DNA of 64,000 bases from Dehalococcoidia bacterium (lineage in GTDB: Bacteria; Chloroflexota; Dehalococcoidia; Tepidiformales; Tepidiformaceae): the NCBI GenBank assembly GCA_020847985.1, contig JADLBC010000023.1:1-64000 (forward strand), given 5' to 3'. The notes below the pieces were generated by a model, which saw nothing but the letters and a program-made list of their open reading frames with translations, was not told the DNA's origin and did not search any database. The position numbers and the translations under genes were made by a program. Shown in pieces: positions 18,502 through 26,018 of this stretch; position 1 is the stretch's first letter; every line of letters begins with the position of its first letter.

Positions 18502-19485
18502 CTACAGAGCCACCCGCATCACCGCCGTCGCCCGGATGCTGGTCCCGACATCCAGCACGCTCGTCGCCCGCGCCGCCTCCACGTGCACGTGCGAACCCTG
18601 CGCGCAGGAAGAGTCGTACTCCGGGCCCGTCTCGGGCCCCATGCGGCCTACCACCGTCCCCGGCGCGAGGACGTCGTCGATGCGCACCAGCACCGGGTCC
18701 ATGTGCGCGTACAGCACCCACGCGTCCGATGGCCGCCAGGCGCCGCCCGCCGCCCGGTGCTCGATACGAATCTGCACCTTGCTCCCGCCGTCGCTCAGCT
18801 GCCCCGAACGGCACGCCGGCCCGATGATCCGCACCACGCCTCGCACCTCGATCCCCTCCGGCGCGGCCACGTTGAACGCGATCGGCTGGCCGATGCTCGC
18901 CGCGCCGGCGACATCGAGGTCCATCGACCGCGAACCGCCGTAGGGCGTGTGGTGGCCCTGGCTCGATGACGAGGTCACCTCCGTGTCGCCGTCGAAGACG
19001 ATCGGGTTCAGGATGTCGATGGTCCCGGCGAGCACGCCCGCACCCGGCAGCCGCAGCACCTGGTTCACGCTAATGACGAACGGCTCGCGGATGCCGTTCG
19101 CCGCCGCGATGTCGCGCCAGCTGAGGCCCAGCCGCGTGCCGATCGCGCTCAAGCTGTCGCCGGGCAGCACCGTGTAGAAGGTCGCGCTCGCCGCCGTCGC
19201 CGTCCCCGAACGGTCCTCCGCCGGCTTCCGGTCGTGGTCCGGCACATCGATGTCGAGGCCCGGCGGCTCTTCGTTCACCGCCCGCTCGCCATCCACGGTG
19301 ATGTAGTCGCCGTGTACGAACCCGGGCCCGAGCGGCGATTCCACGCGGCGCCAGTCGCCGTCGCGCGCGGTGATCGTCACCACCTGGCCCACCGCCAGGA
19401 GCCCCAGGATTTCGGTCGCCGTCGAAGGTCCACGGCGCAGCCGCAGGCCCTCCTCCGGGATCACGGTCGCCAGCCGGTTGCCCAT
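18502..19485 (-). CDS. SH3b-LysM protein with degenerate M23-like domain
   Basis: The product is 327 aa. Residues 4-65 form a bacterial SH3b domain (EGLRLRRGPSTATEILGLL, GDWRRVESPLGPGFVHGDYI). A LysM peptidoglycan-binding motif follows at about 103-148 (FYTVLPGDSLSAIGTRLGLS). The C-terminal part has M23 endopeptidase-like elements (YAHMDPVLVRIDDVL, VVGRMGPETGP, GSHVHVEA with the HxH pair). The first H-x3-D histidine is not seen: the equivalent segment reads GGSRSMDLD. There is no clear signal peptide at the chosen start. It may bind cell wall without cutting it. Minus-strand TACAAT near 19533 is a likely -10 box. Confidence 0.75.
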   Translation of the reverse strand: MGNRLATVIPEEGLRLRRGPSTATEILGLLAVGQVVTITARDGDWRRVESPLGPGFVHGDYITVDGERAVNEEPPGLDIDVPDHDRKPAEDRSGTATAASATFYTVLPGDSLSAIGTRLGLSWRDIAAANGIREPFVISVNQVLRLPGAGVLAGTIDILNPIVFDGDTEVTSSSSQGHHTPYGGSRSMDLDVAGAASIGQPIAFNVAAPEGIEVRGVVRIIGPACRSGQLSDGGSKVQIRIEHRAAGGAWRPSDAWVLYAHMDPVLVRIDDVLAPGTVVGRMGPETGPEYDSSCAQGSHVHVEAARATSVLDVGTSIRATAVMRVAL

Positions 19486-19583
19486 CGCATGCCTCCAGGG
19501 TGTCGCACCCGGGGCGGGGTGTCGTGGCAGCGATTGTAGCCGCGCCCGCGAGCCGTAATGCCCCCAGATGGCACACCCGGGCG

Positions 19584-19633
19584 GAATCCCCTCACACAGC
19601 GCCCGGCGCGCACGCCCGCAGCACCGCGCGCGC
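19584..19633. repeat. Direct repeat, left copy (remnant of LLM gene 3' end)
   Basis: This 50-bp block matches 20998-21047 at 49 of 50 positions in the same orientation. On the minus strand it encodes the ending ARAVLRACAPGAV plus stop, the same ending as the intact LLM gene to the right. The two copies bracket the membrane-protein gene at 19665-20954. Confidence 0.85.
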
Positions 19634-19650
19634 GGCCTGGCGGTTTCTGG

Positions 19651-19656
19651 TATCTT
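19651..19656 (+). promoter_or_regulatory. -10 element TATCTT for membrane-protein gene
   Basis: TATCTT is 8 nt before the ATG at 19665, with no Shine-Dalgarno sequence between. Confidence 0.4.
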
Positions 19657-19664
19657 CCCGCCGC

Positions 19665-20954
19665 ATGATGAGCAGTGCCGAAATGGCGTACGGCGGCGAT
19701 GGCATCACGTATCCCGATGCCATCGCCTCCGCGCGGCTGCCGGCATCCGTTGCCTGGCTTTGCCTCGTGGCGTCCGTCGTGTGCGTTGCCGCGGGCACCA
19801 TCCTCGGCGGGCGTTGGGCGGCCAACTTCCAGAGCGAATACGGCGACTTTCGCGCCACCGTGCGCGACTACTACGAAGGCGGAAACGACCTTCGCGGCTC
19901 CGGCCTGTTCGCCCGCGTCACATTCGGGATCTACCGGACCGAGGACGACGAGAGCATAGAGTCCGTGGCGTACGGGTACAGTGCTCGGCAGGCGACGCTG
20001 GCCGTGGCAGCGCTCTGGGGAGTGCTCTCCGTCGCCGTGGTGGCGGCGCTCTGGCTCCTGTACCTCGCGGTCTGGGTGTGGCGCCGCGAAGGCCGCAAGT
20101 CGTGGTGGATGCGGGCCTATCTCACCGAGAACAACCTCTGGCACCGGAAGACCGGCACCCACGGTCGTAACAAGCTTCGTGCCGTCGCCGTGATGGCCGT
20201 CCCGGTCGCCGCCGGCCTTGCGACAGGCATCTATTTCGCCGCCTGGACCGGAAGCCAGGGTGTGAACTTCTCGGAGGCGATCACCGCGTGGAACGATGGG
20301 AGCTTCGAGGAGCAATTCGTCCGGTCGAGGTCCGACCAGGAGTACCTCGATACCACCCACATTCGTGCCTTCGCCTGGATCGAAGAGCACACGTTCACGT
20401 TTCCGGAGAGTGACGCTGAAGCGGGCCCGCCCATCTTCGGGTGGCTCATCGGCGCGTTCTGGGCGGCGGTCCTCTTCGTACCGGCTGTCGGCGTGGGCTG
20501 GTTCTTGCACTGGTGGGACGACCAGCGAATGGCCACTGCGTCGCCGCTCGTAAAGCTCATGAGCTGGGCGATCTCATTGCCTGGCCTGGTCGTGCTCCTG
20601 GCAGTGGCAGCCGCTACCGCGGCCCTGCTGCTCATCGTCATCGGCGCGATCGTTCTCGGCATCCTCGCGCTGTTCGCACTGGGCGCCGCTGCGGACGCGG
20701 AATTTGGCGCAAGTTCCGGGAGCGGCGGACGTGCCATTGCTGTGGACCGGGCCGGGGTTCGTTACCGGAAGAACTGGAAGGGCGAGTACGAGCCCGCCAC
20801 CGGCATTTTCGGACAGCAGCTGCGCGACACCACCATCACCGGCGCCCCGAAAGTCAAACAGGGGTGGACAGGCCCCGTCGAGAAGCGGGACGGGTGGTCC
20901 AATGCACCCCAACGCGGGAACGATGGCCACAAGCTCTACGAACGGGACGAGTAG
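19665..20954 (+). CDS. Multi-pass membrane protein of unknown function, flanked by direct repeats
   Basis: The product is about 429 aa with roughly five or six membrane segments (for example WLCLVASVVCVAAGTILG, LSVAVVAALWLLYLAVWVW, VLFVPAVGVGWFLHWW, and a long VVLLAVAAATAALLLIVIGAIV block). A soluble region between segments contains HTFTFPESDAEAGPP, and the C-terminal 75 residues are soluble and charged. No family is recognised. Codon usage is looser than in neighbours, with more AGC, GTA and AGT-type codons. With the 50-bp direct repeats on either side this suggests a recently inserted gene. Confidence 0.75.
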   Translation: MMSSAEMAYGGDGITYPDAIASARLPASVAWLCLVASVVCVAAGTILGGRWAANFQSEYGDFRATVRDYYEGGNDLRGSGLFARVTFGIYRTEDDESIESVAYGYSARQATLAVAALWGVLSVAVVAALWLLYLAVWVWRREGRKSWWMRAYLTENNLWHRKTGTHGRNKLRAVAVMAVPVAAGLATGIYFAAWTGSQGVNFSEAITAWNDGSFEEQFVRSRSDQEYLDTTHIRAFAWIEEHTFTFPESDAEAGPPIFGWLIGAFWAAVLFVPAVGVGWFLHWWDDQRMATASPLVKLMSWAISLPGLVVLLAVAAATAALLLIVIGAIVLGILALFALGAAADAEFGASSGSGGRAIAVDRAGVRYRKNWKGEYEPATGIFGQQLRDTTITGAPKVKQGWTGPVEKRDGWSNAPQRGNDGHKLYERDE

Positions 20955-20997
20955 AGCGACGGGCATCACTGGTGCCACCGCCTGGCACTCCCCGTGC

Positions 20998-21047
20998 GAA
21001 TCCCCTCACACCGCGCCCGGCGCGCACGCCCGCAGCACCGCGCGCGC
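20998..21047. repeat. Direct repeat, right copy (inside 3' end of LLM gene)
   Basis: This is the second copy of the 50-bp repeat described at 19584-19633. It contains the true stop codon (21006-21008, minus strand) and last codons of the LLM oxidoreductase gene. Confidence 0.85.
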
Positions 21048-22022
21048 CGCGTCGATCCCGGGCTGTGCCCCGACAATCCGGACGACCGCGAGGTCGAGCC
21101 CCTGCGAGAGACGCGCCAGTGCCGCCGGCGCGCCCGCTGTCTTGCCGTAGTAGCCCACCTCGCGCAGCAGCTCCTCCGGGAACAGGTCCAGCAGTTCGCC
21201 AGCCGGCGCCCCGGCATCGCGACGCTCCTCGATGTGCGTAAGCGCCGCATCGAAACCCATCCGCCGGAAATGCCCGCGATAGCCGTGGTCCTTCGATGCC
21301 CCGGCCCGTGCCAGCGCGTACGGCATGAGCGCCCGCACGAACGCCCGGCGCGCCTTTGCTTCGTCCTCATCGATGCACACCCGGATGTACTCCGTGACGC
21401 GGATGGCCGAAGGGTCCCGGCCCCGGCGATCGGCGCCACGCGCGATGGTCTCGCGCACGCCCGCGCGCATCCCCGGCGCCGTCCAGTTCAAGCACACCCC
21501 GTCGGCCACTTCGCCCGCGAGCCGCAACATCTGTGGCCCCAGCGCCGCCAGGTAGAGCGGCACCGTCAGCGGCCTCCCGGTCACCCGCAGCCCCCGGAGG
21601 CGCACCACCTTCCCTTCGAGCGTCACCGTCTCGCCCGCCAGCAGCCCGCGCAGCGCGCCCAGGTATTCGCGCATCATCGTCACCACGGGCCACTCCGGCA
21701 GCCCATACGTCGACCGGTACTCCGCGCCGTAGATGCCGCCCGTCCCCAGCCCGAGGGTGAAACGCCCGTCGCTGATTTCGTGCAGCGAACCGGCCTGCTG
21801 CGCCAGCGAAGGCACCGTCCAGAGCGGCGCCGGGATGACCGAAATGCCCACGGGCAGGCCCTGTGCCGCCCACTGACCGCACACCTGGAAGCCGTCGCGC
21901 GTCGCGGGTCCGCTCGGCGTCCACGCGCTGGCGTAGCCCGCGTCGCGAGCCTCCCCGACGAGCGCCCGCTGTTCCGCCAGGGTCAGCCCCAGGCTGGCAT
22001 CAATTCCGATCCCGAACTCCAT
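21006..22022 (-). CDS. LLM-class flavin/F420-dependent oxidoreductase
   Basis: The product is 338 aa. Luciferase-like monooxygenase features are MEFGIGIDASLGLTLAEQRALV, GRFTLGLGTGGIYGAEYRSTYG and LYLAALGPQMLRLAGEVADGVCLNW, the last two being standard for F420-type members such as methylenetetrahydromethanopterin reductase-like enzymes. The substrate is unknown. GGGAGGAAG precedes the ATG. The last 14 codons fall inside the duplicated 50-bp block. Confidence 0.85.
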   Translation of the reverse strand: MEFGIGIDASLGLTLAEQRALVGEARDAGYASAWTPSGPATRDGFQVCGQWAAQGLPVGISVIPAPLWTVPSLAQQAGSLHEISDGRFTLGLGTGGIYGAEYRSTYGLPEWPVVTMMREYLGALRGLLAGETVTLEGKVVRLRGLRVTGRPLTVPLYLAALGPQMLRLAGEVADGVCLNWTAPGMRAGVRETIARGADRRGRDPSAIRVTEYIRVCIDEDEAKARRAFVRALMPYALARAGASKDHGYRGHFRRMGFDAALTHIEERRDAGAPAGELLDLFPEELLREVGYYGKTAGAPAALARLSQGLDLAVVRIVGAQPGIDAARAVLRACAPGAV

Positions 22023-22171
22023 CGCGCACTTCCTCCCGGGCAGACGCTACCGTGCCACGGGGGCCGCCGCCACCGTGAACGCCCGATTCGTGACAGGGGC
22101 TGCATTCGACACACGCAGCGAGTTGGCCGCTGCCGGCCGCCGTTGAAATCCCCAGGATTTGTGTTCGAAAG

Positions 22172-22780
22172 CTAAGGCTGGACGAGCTGCGACACCCGCA
22201 GCGGGAACGTCGCCAGCACTTCGTACATGGCACCCTGCGTCGTCAGCCGGCTCCGCATCAGCGACACGTGGGCCGTCCGCCACGATGTCTGCGGCACGTC
22301 CATCTTCCCCACCGCGACCTCGATCTCGGCCCGCTGCCGCGTCGAGATCTCGTCGCGCACCCGGCCCAGCGTGAGATGCGGCCGGAAGGGACGCCGTTCG
22401 GGCTCGAAACCCACGACCGCGAGCGCCGCGTTCACCGCGCGCACGAGTGCCTCCAGCCGCAGCACATCCCCGGCGATGCCCACCCACATGATGCGCAGGC
22501 CCTCGCGCCCCCCGAACGTCCCGATGTTCGAAAACTCCAGCTCAAACGGCGAGTGCCCGACCACCGCCTCCTGGATCGCGAGCTTAATTGCCGGCAGCTG
22601 CCGCACCGGCACCTCGCCCAGGAACTTCAGCGTCACGTGGACGCCCTCCGGGCGAATCCAGCGGACGGCGCTGCCGCTCCGGTCCTTCAGCGTCTCGATG
22701 ATCTCCCCGATCGTCTCGCGTGCATCTTCGGGGACTTCACAGGCAACAAAAAGCCTGACGTGGTCGGTAGGCGTGTTCAT
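22172..22780 (-). CDS. thpR: RNA 2',3'-cyclic phosphodiesterase (ThpR/LigT-like)
   Basis: The product is 202 aa of the 2H phosphoesterase superfamily. Two HxTx motifs occur, HVTLKFLGEV at about residue 49 and RPHLTLGRVRD at about 133, and both catalytic histidines are present. The enzyme opens 2',3'-cyclic phosphate ends of RNA to 2'-phosphate. The ATG overlaps the stop of the upstream amidohydrolase gene (ATGA), so they form an operon. No tRNA-processing partner is nearby. Confidence 0.9.
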   Translation of the reverse strand: MNTPTDHVRLFVACEVPEDARETIGEIIETLKDRSGSAVRWIRPEGVHVTLKFLGEVPVRQLPAIKLAIQEAVVGHSPFELEFSNIGTFGGREGLRIMWVGIAGDVLRLEALVRAVNAALAVVGFEPERRPFRPHLTLGRVRDEISTRQRAEIEVAVGKMDVPQTSWRTAHVSLMRSRLTTQGAMYEVLATFPLRVSQLVQP

Positions 22781-23625
22781 GGTTGGTGCGATTCCGAGAA
22801 CAGAGTTGTCGCGTTTCCGCCACACACCGCCTGCGCGATCGCGCCCGGGAGCGACGCCCGCAGGCGCTGCAGCTGACGACGTGGCGAAAGCAGCGGGTAA
22901 TCAGAGCCAAAGAGCACGCGCTCCGGGCCCGCAAGGTCCGCGAGACGCGCAACACTCCCCATATCATACAGCAGCGTTACAGCCGCCGTATCGAACCACA
23001 CATTCGCCAACGCACTCCGCACTTCCGGCATCTCCAGGTAAAACGAAAGGCCACCGCCGAGGTGCGCCGCGATCATTCGCGCCCCCGGGTGTGCCTCCGC
23101 CAGCGCGCACAGCGCCGTGGGCGAAATCCCCCCCGCCTTCCCCGGATAGCGATGGCCCACCGGTTCGCTCACATGCCAGAGAAGCACCGCCCCGCGCGCC
23201 ACAGCAAGGTCCGCGAGGGTGTGCCCTTCCGGCCCGAGCGGGTCCCAGCCCTGGCTGCCGGGCCGCAACTCCCCGAACCCCCGGGCGCCCGCGTCAAGCG
23301 CCTCCTCCGCCGCCGAGAGCCACCCGGCCGCCGCCGGGTTCACCGTCGCGAGCGGCACGATACGTTCGCCCGCTTCCGCCGCCGCTTCGATGATGGCCCG
23401 GTTCTGCGATTCGCAATCGCCCGGGCTGGCGAACGCGAACCCGGCCGCTACCGCCCGGTCGATCCCGGCTTCGTCCATCGCGGCGACCAGTTCCGGCGCC
23501 GTCGCCATCCGCGCAGCCGGGTCGCCATACATCTCCGCGAACGTCGCATCCCGCGCGGCGATCACGGCACGGCGGTCGCGCTGCTCCGGGGCGAAGAGGT
23601 GCGCATGTGCATCGACGACGGGCAC
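22777..23625 (-). CDS. Amidohydrolase-family (TIM-barrel metal-dependent hydrolase, Amidohydro_2) protein
   Basis: The product is 282 aa with a GTG start. Metal-binding motifs of the amidohydrolase 2 family are in order: DAHAH at residues 5-9, LLWHVSEPVGH, AAHLGG and FGSDYP. Members include aminocarboxymuconate decarboxylase-like and resorcylate decarboxylase-like enzymes; the reaction cannot be fixed from sequence. It leads the operon with thpR. TAGCAT 6 nt before the GTG suggests a leaderless mRNA. Confidence 0.8.
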   Translation of the reverse strand: MPVVDAHAHLFAPEQRDRRAVIAARDATFAEMYGDPAARMATAPELVAAMDEAGIDRAVAAGFAFASPGDCESQNRAIIEAAAEAGERIVPLATVNPAAAGWLSAAEEALDAGARGFGELRPGSQGWDPLGPEGHTLADLAVARGAVLLWHVSEPVGHRYPGKAGGISPTALCALAEAHPGARMIAAHLGGGLSFYLEMPEVRSALANVWFDTAAVTLLYDMGSVARLADLAGPERVLFGSDYPLLSPRRQLQRLRASLPGAIAQAVCGGNATTLFSESHQP

Positions 23626-23631
23626 GTTCGC

Positions 23632-23637
23632 ATGCTA
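23632..23637 (-). promoter_or_regulatory. -10 element TAGCAT, 6 nt before amidohydrolase GTG
   Basis: The minus-strand hexamer TAGCAT is followed by six bases and the GTG start at 23625. Confidence 0.4.
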
Positions 23638-23691
23638 ACAGGCCGCTCAAGCGATCACCCGGCCCGCCCACGGCCCGCGAAAACAAACGAA

Positions 23692-23722
23692 AAAGGGGTG
23701 GCCCCACCGGAGCCACCCCTTT
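23692..23722 (-). terminator. Rho-independent terminator after thiolase gene
   Basis: A perfect 11-bp stem (AAAGGGGTGGC with GCCACCCCTTT) and 9-nt loop is followed on the minus strand by TTTTTCGTTTGTTTTC. It lies between the thiolase-like gene and the next minus-strand operon. Confidence 0.9.
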
Positions 23723-23773
23723 CGAATCGCTGTACCGTTCCCCCCCGGATCGTCGCTCCCGGGGGTTGCCCCT

Positions 23774-23801
23774 GGGAACTGGGAACCGGGAACCGGGAAC
23801 T
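23774..23801. repeat. Four tandem heptamers (GGGAACY)
   Basis: GGGAACT, GGGAACC, GGGAACC, GGGAACT follow one another without a gap in the intergenic region. They resemble short heptanucleotide tandem repeats known from other bacteria. Confidence 0.8.
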
Positions 23802-23823
23802 CGGCCCTGGCGCGCGAAGCGTG

Positions 23824-24966
23824 CTAGGGCCGCTCGTTCGACATGATGATCGTGCCGCTGGCCGCGAACATGCCGCCTACGCCATGGCAGACCGAAAGCT
23901 TCGCGCCCGGCACCTGCGCCGGGGCAATCCCGCGCATCTGCCGCACGCTCTCCTGCAGCGCGTACATGCCGTACATGCCCGAGTGCATGTAGCTCAGGCC
24001 GCCGCCGTTCGTGTTCAGCGGCAGCTTCCCGCCCGGGCGCGTGTTGCCCGCGGCGATGAACTTGCCCGCCTCGCCGCGCTCGCAGAACCCGAGGTCCTCG
24101 AGGCCGTAGATCGGCAGGTGCGCGAACGCGTCGTAGATCATCAGGTGATCCACGTCCTTGTGCGTGATCCCCGCCTCGTCGAACGCCTTCTTGCCCGAGA
24201 CGCGGAACGCCTTCGAGGTCGTGAAGTCTTCCATCTGGCTGATCATCGGCGTCTCGACGCTCTCGCCCGTGCCCACGACGTAGACCGGCTTGTTCGGGAA
24301 GTCCTTCGCCCGGTCCGCCTTCGTGAGAATGAGCGCGCCGCCGCCGTCCGTCACGAGGCAGCACTCCAGCAGGTGGAACGGGTACGCGATCATCCGCGAG
24401 GCAAGCACGTCCTCGACCGTGATCGGGTCCTTCATCGTCGCGCGCGGGTTCTTGCCTGCCCACTCGCGCTGCACAACCGCCACCATCGCCAGTTCTTCGT
24501 GCGTAAGGCCGAAGTCCTTCATGTAGCGAAGCACCGGGATGGTGAACATGCTCGGCGGGCCCGCGATGCCGTAGGGCGATTCGAACTGCCCGTTGATCGT
24601 CGATCCGCCGCCGCCGAAGCCGCCTCGGCCGACGCCCGACTTGCCGCTCTCGCCGTGCGTGATCAGGACCGTGTTGCACAGCCCTTCGTTGATGGCCGCC
24701 GCCGCGTGCCGGACGTGCAGCATGAACGAGCAGCCGCCCACCATCGTGCCATCGGCCCAGGTCGGGGTGATGCCCAGGTACCAGGCCACTTCCATCGGGC
24801 TCTGGCCCGCGCAGGCGACTCCGTCGATGTCCTTGGGCGAAAGGCCCGCGTCCTTCATCGCGTTCAGCGCCGCATCCGCGTGCAGGCCGAGCTGCGAAAG
24901 GCCCGGGATCAGACCGAGCTCGGTCGTTTCCGCCGCGCCGACAATGGCAATGCTTCCGGGCTTCAC
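23824..24966 (-). CDS. Thiolase-like protein (SCP-x/lipid-transfer type)
   Basis: The product is 380 aa with a GTG start. It has thiolase-fold features of the non-canonical SCP-x/DitF-like branch: AIVGAAETTELG at the N-terminus, VLITHGESGKSG, DAFAHLPIYGLEDLGFCERGE, LPLNTNGGGLSYMHSGMYGMYALQE and CHGVGGMFAASGTIIM near the end. The usual first catalytic Cys is replaced in such members (VGGCSFMLH occupies this region). Together with the OB-fold partner it probably acts in side-chain degradation of sterol-like or branched acyl-CoA. It overlaps the partner by GTGA. Confidence 0.85.
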   Translation of the reverse strand: MKPGSIAIVGAAETTELGLIPGLSQLGLHADAALNAMKDAGLSPKDIDGVACAGQSPMEVAWYLGITPTWADGTMVGGCSFMLHVRHAAAAINEGLCNTVLITHGESGKSGVGRGGFGGGGSTINGQFESPYGIAGPPSMFTIPVLRYMKDFGLTHEELAMVAVVQREWAGKNPRATMKDPITVEDVLASRMIAYPFHLLECCLVTDGGGALILTKADRAKDFPNKPVYVVGTGESVETPMISQMEDFTTSKAFRVSGKKAFDEAGITHKDVDHLMIYDAFAHLPIYGLEDLGFCERGEAGKFIAAGNTRPGGKLPLNTNGGGLSYMHSGMYGMYALQESVRQMRGIAPAQVPGAKLSVCHGVGGMFAASGTIIMSNERP

Positions 24967-25385
24967 GCGCCACCTCCCACGGGACGGAAAATCGGCAGGC
25001 TGATCGTCTCCGAGGCCGCCTCGGGCGCCAGCTCCACGGCCATGTCGAGCACCAGCGCTTCCGGCGTCTGCTCGACTCCGCCGATGTTCGTCATCATCTT
25101 CGGGCCTTCATCCAACTTCACCACCGCGATCGCGTACGGCGCGGTGAACCCCGGAGCCGCCCGGTGGTTGATGACGTAGCTGTGCAGCGTGCCTTTGCCG
25201 CTCGCCTTGAAGGTCGCGACGTTGCGCGACCCGCACGACGGGCAGAACGGCCGCGGCGGGAAGTACGCCTGCGCGCAGCCAGCTTCCTGGCAACGCTGCA
25301 GCCGGAGCTCGCCGGCCTTGACCCCGTCCCAGAATTCCTGGGTTTCGGGCGTGGGCTGTGGAATGGGTTTGCGCGGTGCAGCCAA
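24963..25385 (-). CDS. Zinc-ribbon/OB-fold (DUF35-type) partner of thiolase
   Basis: The product is about 140 aa. The N-terminal rubredoxin-like zinc ribbon has C-x4-C and CPSCGS, preceded by TQEFWDGVKAGELRLQRC. An OB-fold follows (GTLHSYVINHRAAPGFTAPYAIAVVKLDEGP). These proteins bind thiolase-like partners and acyl-CoA. The start is unsure: a TTG at 25385 (LAAPRKP) with AAAGG upstream gives the usual size, while an ATG at 25451 adds an untypical extension. It overlaps the thiolase-like gene by GTGA. Confidence 0.8.
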   Translation of the reverse strand: MAAPRKPIPQPTPETQEFWDGVKAGELRLQRCQEAGCAQAYFPPRPFCPSCGSRNVATFKASGKGTLHSYVINHRAAPGFTAPYAIAVVKLDEGPKMMTNIGGVEQTPEALVLDMAVELAPEAASETISLPIFRPVGGGA

Positions 25386-25512
25386 AGAGTGGCCCTGCCT
25401 TTCATGAAGTGCGGCCCGGCCGTACTGGTTCCCGGCGCCGCCTCGGAGCATCGGTGATTCTTCCGCACCCCCATCGCTCGGGCAACCACGCCCGGGCCGG
25501 GAACGCGCGAAG

Positions 25513-25531
25513 ATTCAAAGCGCCTTTGAAT
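25513..25531 (-). promoter_or_regulatory. Perfect inverted repeat upstream of OB-fold/thiolase operon
   Basis: ATTCAAAG and CTTTGAAT are separated by CGC, within an AT-richer island. GCGC flanks both sides. It fits a dimeric repressor operator better than a terminator, because no gene ends here and no U-tract follows. Confidence 0.45.
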
Positions 25532-25620
25532 TGCGCCCGCGATACCTTAATCCCCACGCGCCACTGCGTACAGCCACACCACCCGATTCCGCGCCATGCT
25601 CCGTCGCAACCAACGAAAAC

Positions 25621-25640
25621 GGCACCGGGATCCCGGTGCC
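25621..25640 (-). terminator. Terminator after DUF192 gene (end of Tad locus)
   Basis: The 20-bp perfect palindrome GGCACCGGGATCCCGGTGCC is followed on the minus strand by GTTTTCGTTGG. It lies 31 bp beyond the DUF192 stop codon. Confidence 0.8.
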
Positions 25641-25671
25641 GTACATTAATGCCCGCTCGGACTTCGAACCC

Positions 25672-26016
25672 TCAGGCCGCGAACTCCAGCTGATGGCCCG
25701 CTTCGACGAAGTTCGCCGCACCGCGGGGAAGCTCGATCACGCCCTTCGCACCGCGCCCACCGAAGGCGAGCCCCACCCAGGGCCGCACGCCGCGTGCCAC
25801 CTTCGTCACCCGGCCCTCACGGTCGTAGAACACCGCGTCGATGGCGAAGCGCATGAACATCATGTGGATGGACCCGCACGGCCGGATGTCGAGCCCCTCG
25901 CCCTCGGCGAGGCCGCCGCGCAGCATCAGCCCGCGAAAGCGCGTCCAGGCCGTGTCCGCCGTCGATGCGTGCTCCGCCACCACCTTGCCGGCCGAGACAT
26001 CCATGATGCGCGCCAT
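25672..26016 (-). CDS. DUF192-family protein at the end of the Tad locus
   Basis: The product is 114 aa. It has the DUF192 pattern: TRFRGLMLRGGLAEGEGL, GSIHMMFMRFAIDAVFYDREGRV, and ending GAKGVIELPRGAANFVEAGHQLEF. The fold is a small beta-barrel of unknown function. Most members are exported, but no signal peptide is visible here. It begins 2 bp after the tadC stop, so it is co-transcribed with the pilus genes. This link is seen in other genomes but not explained. Confidence 0.85.
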   Translation of the reverse strand: MARIMDVSAGKVVAEHASTADTAWTRFRGLMLRGGLAEGEGLDIRPCGSIHMMFMRFAIDAVFYDREGRVTKVARGVRPWVGLAFGGRGAKGVIELPRGAANFVEAGHQLEFAA

Positions 26017-26018
26017 CC

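Noticed and set aside
22783-25179. 798-codon open frame on the plus strand
   Set aside because: Antisense to the amidohydrolase and thiolase-like genes, low-complexity composition, and crosses a strong terminator.
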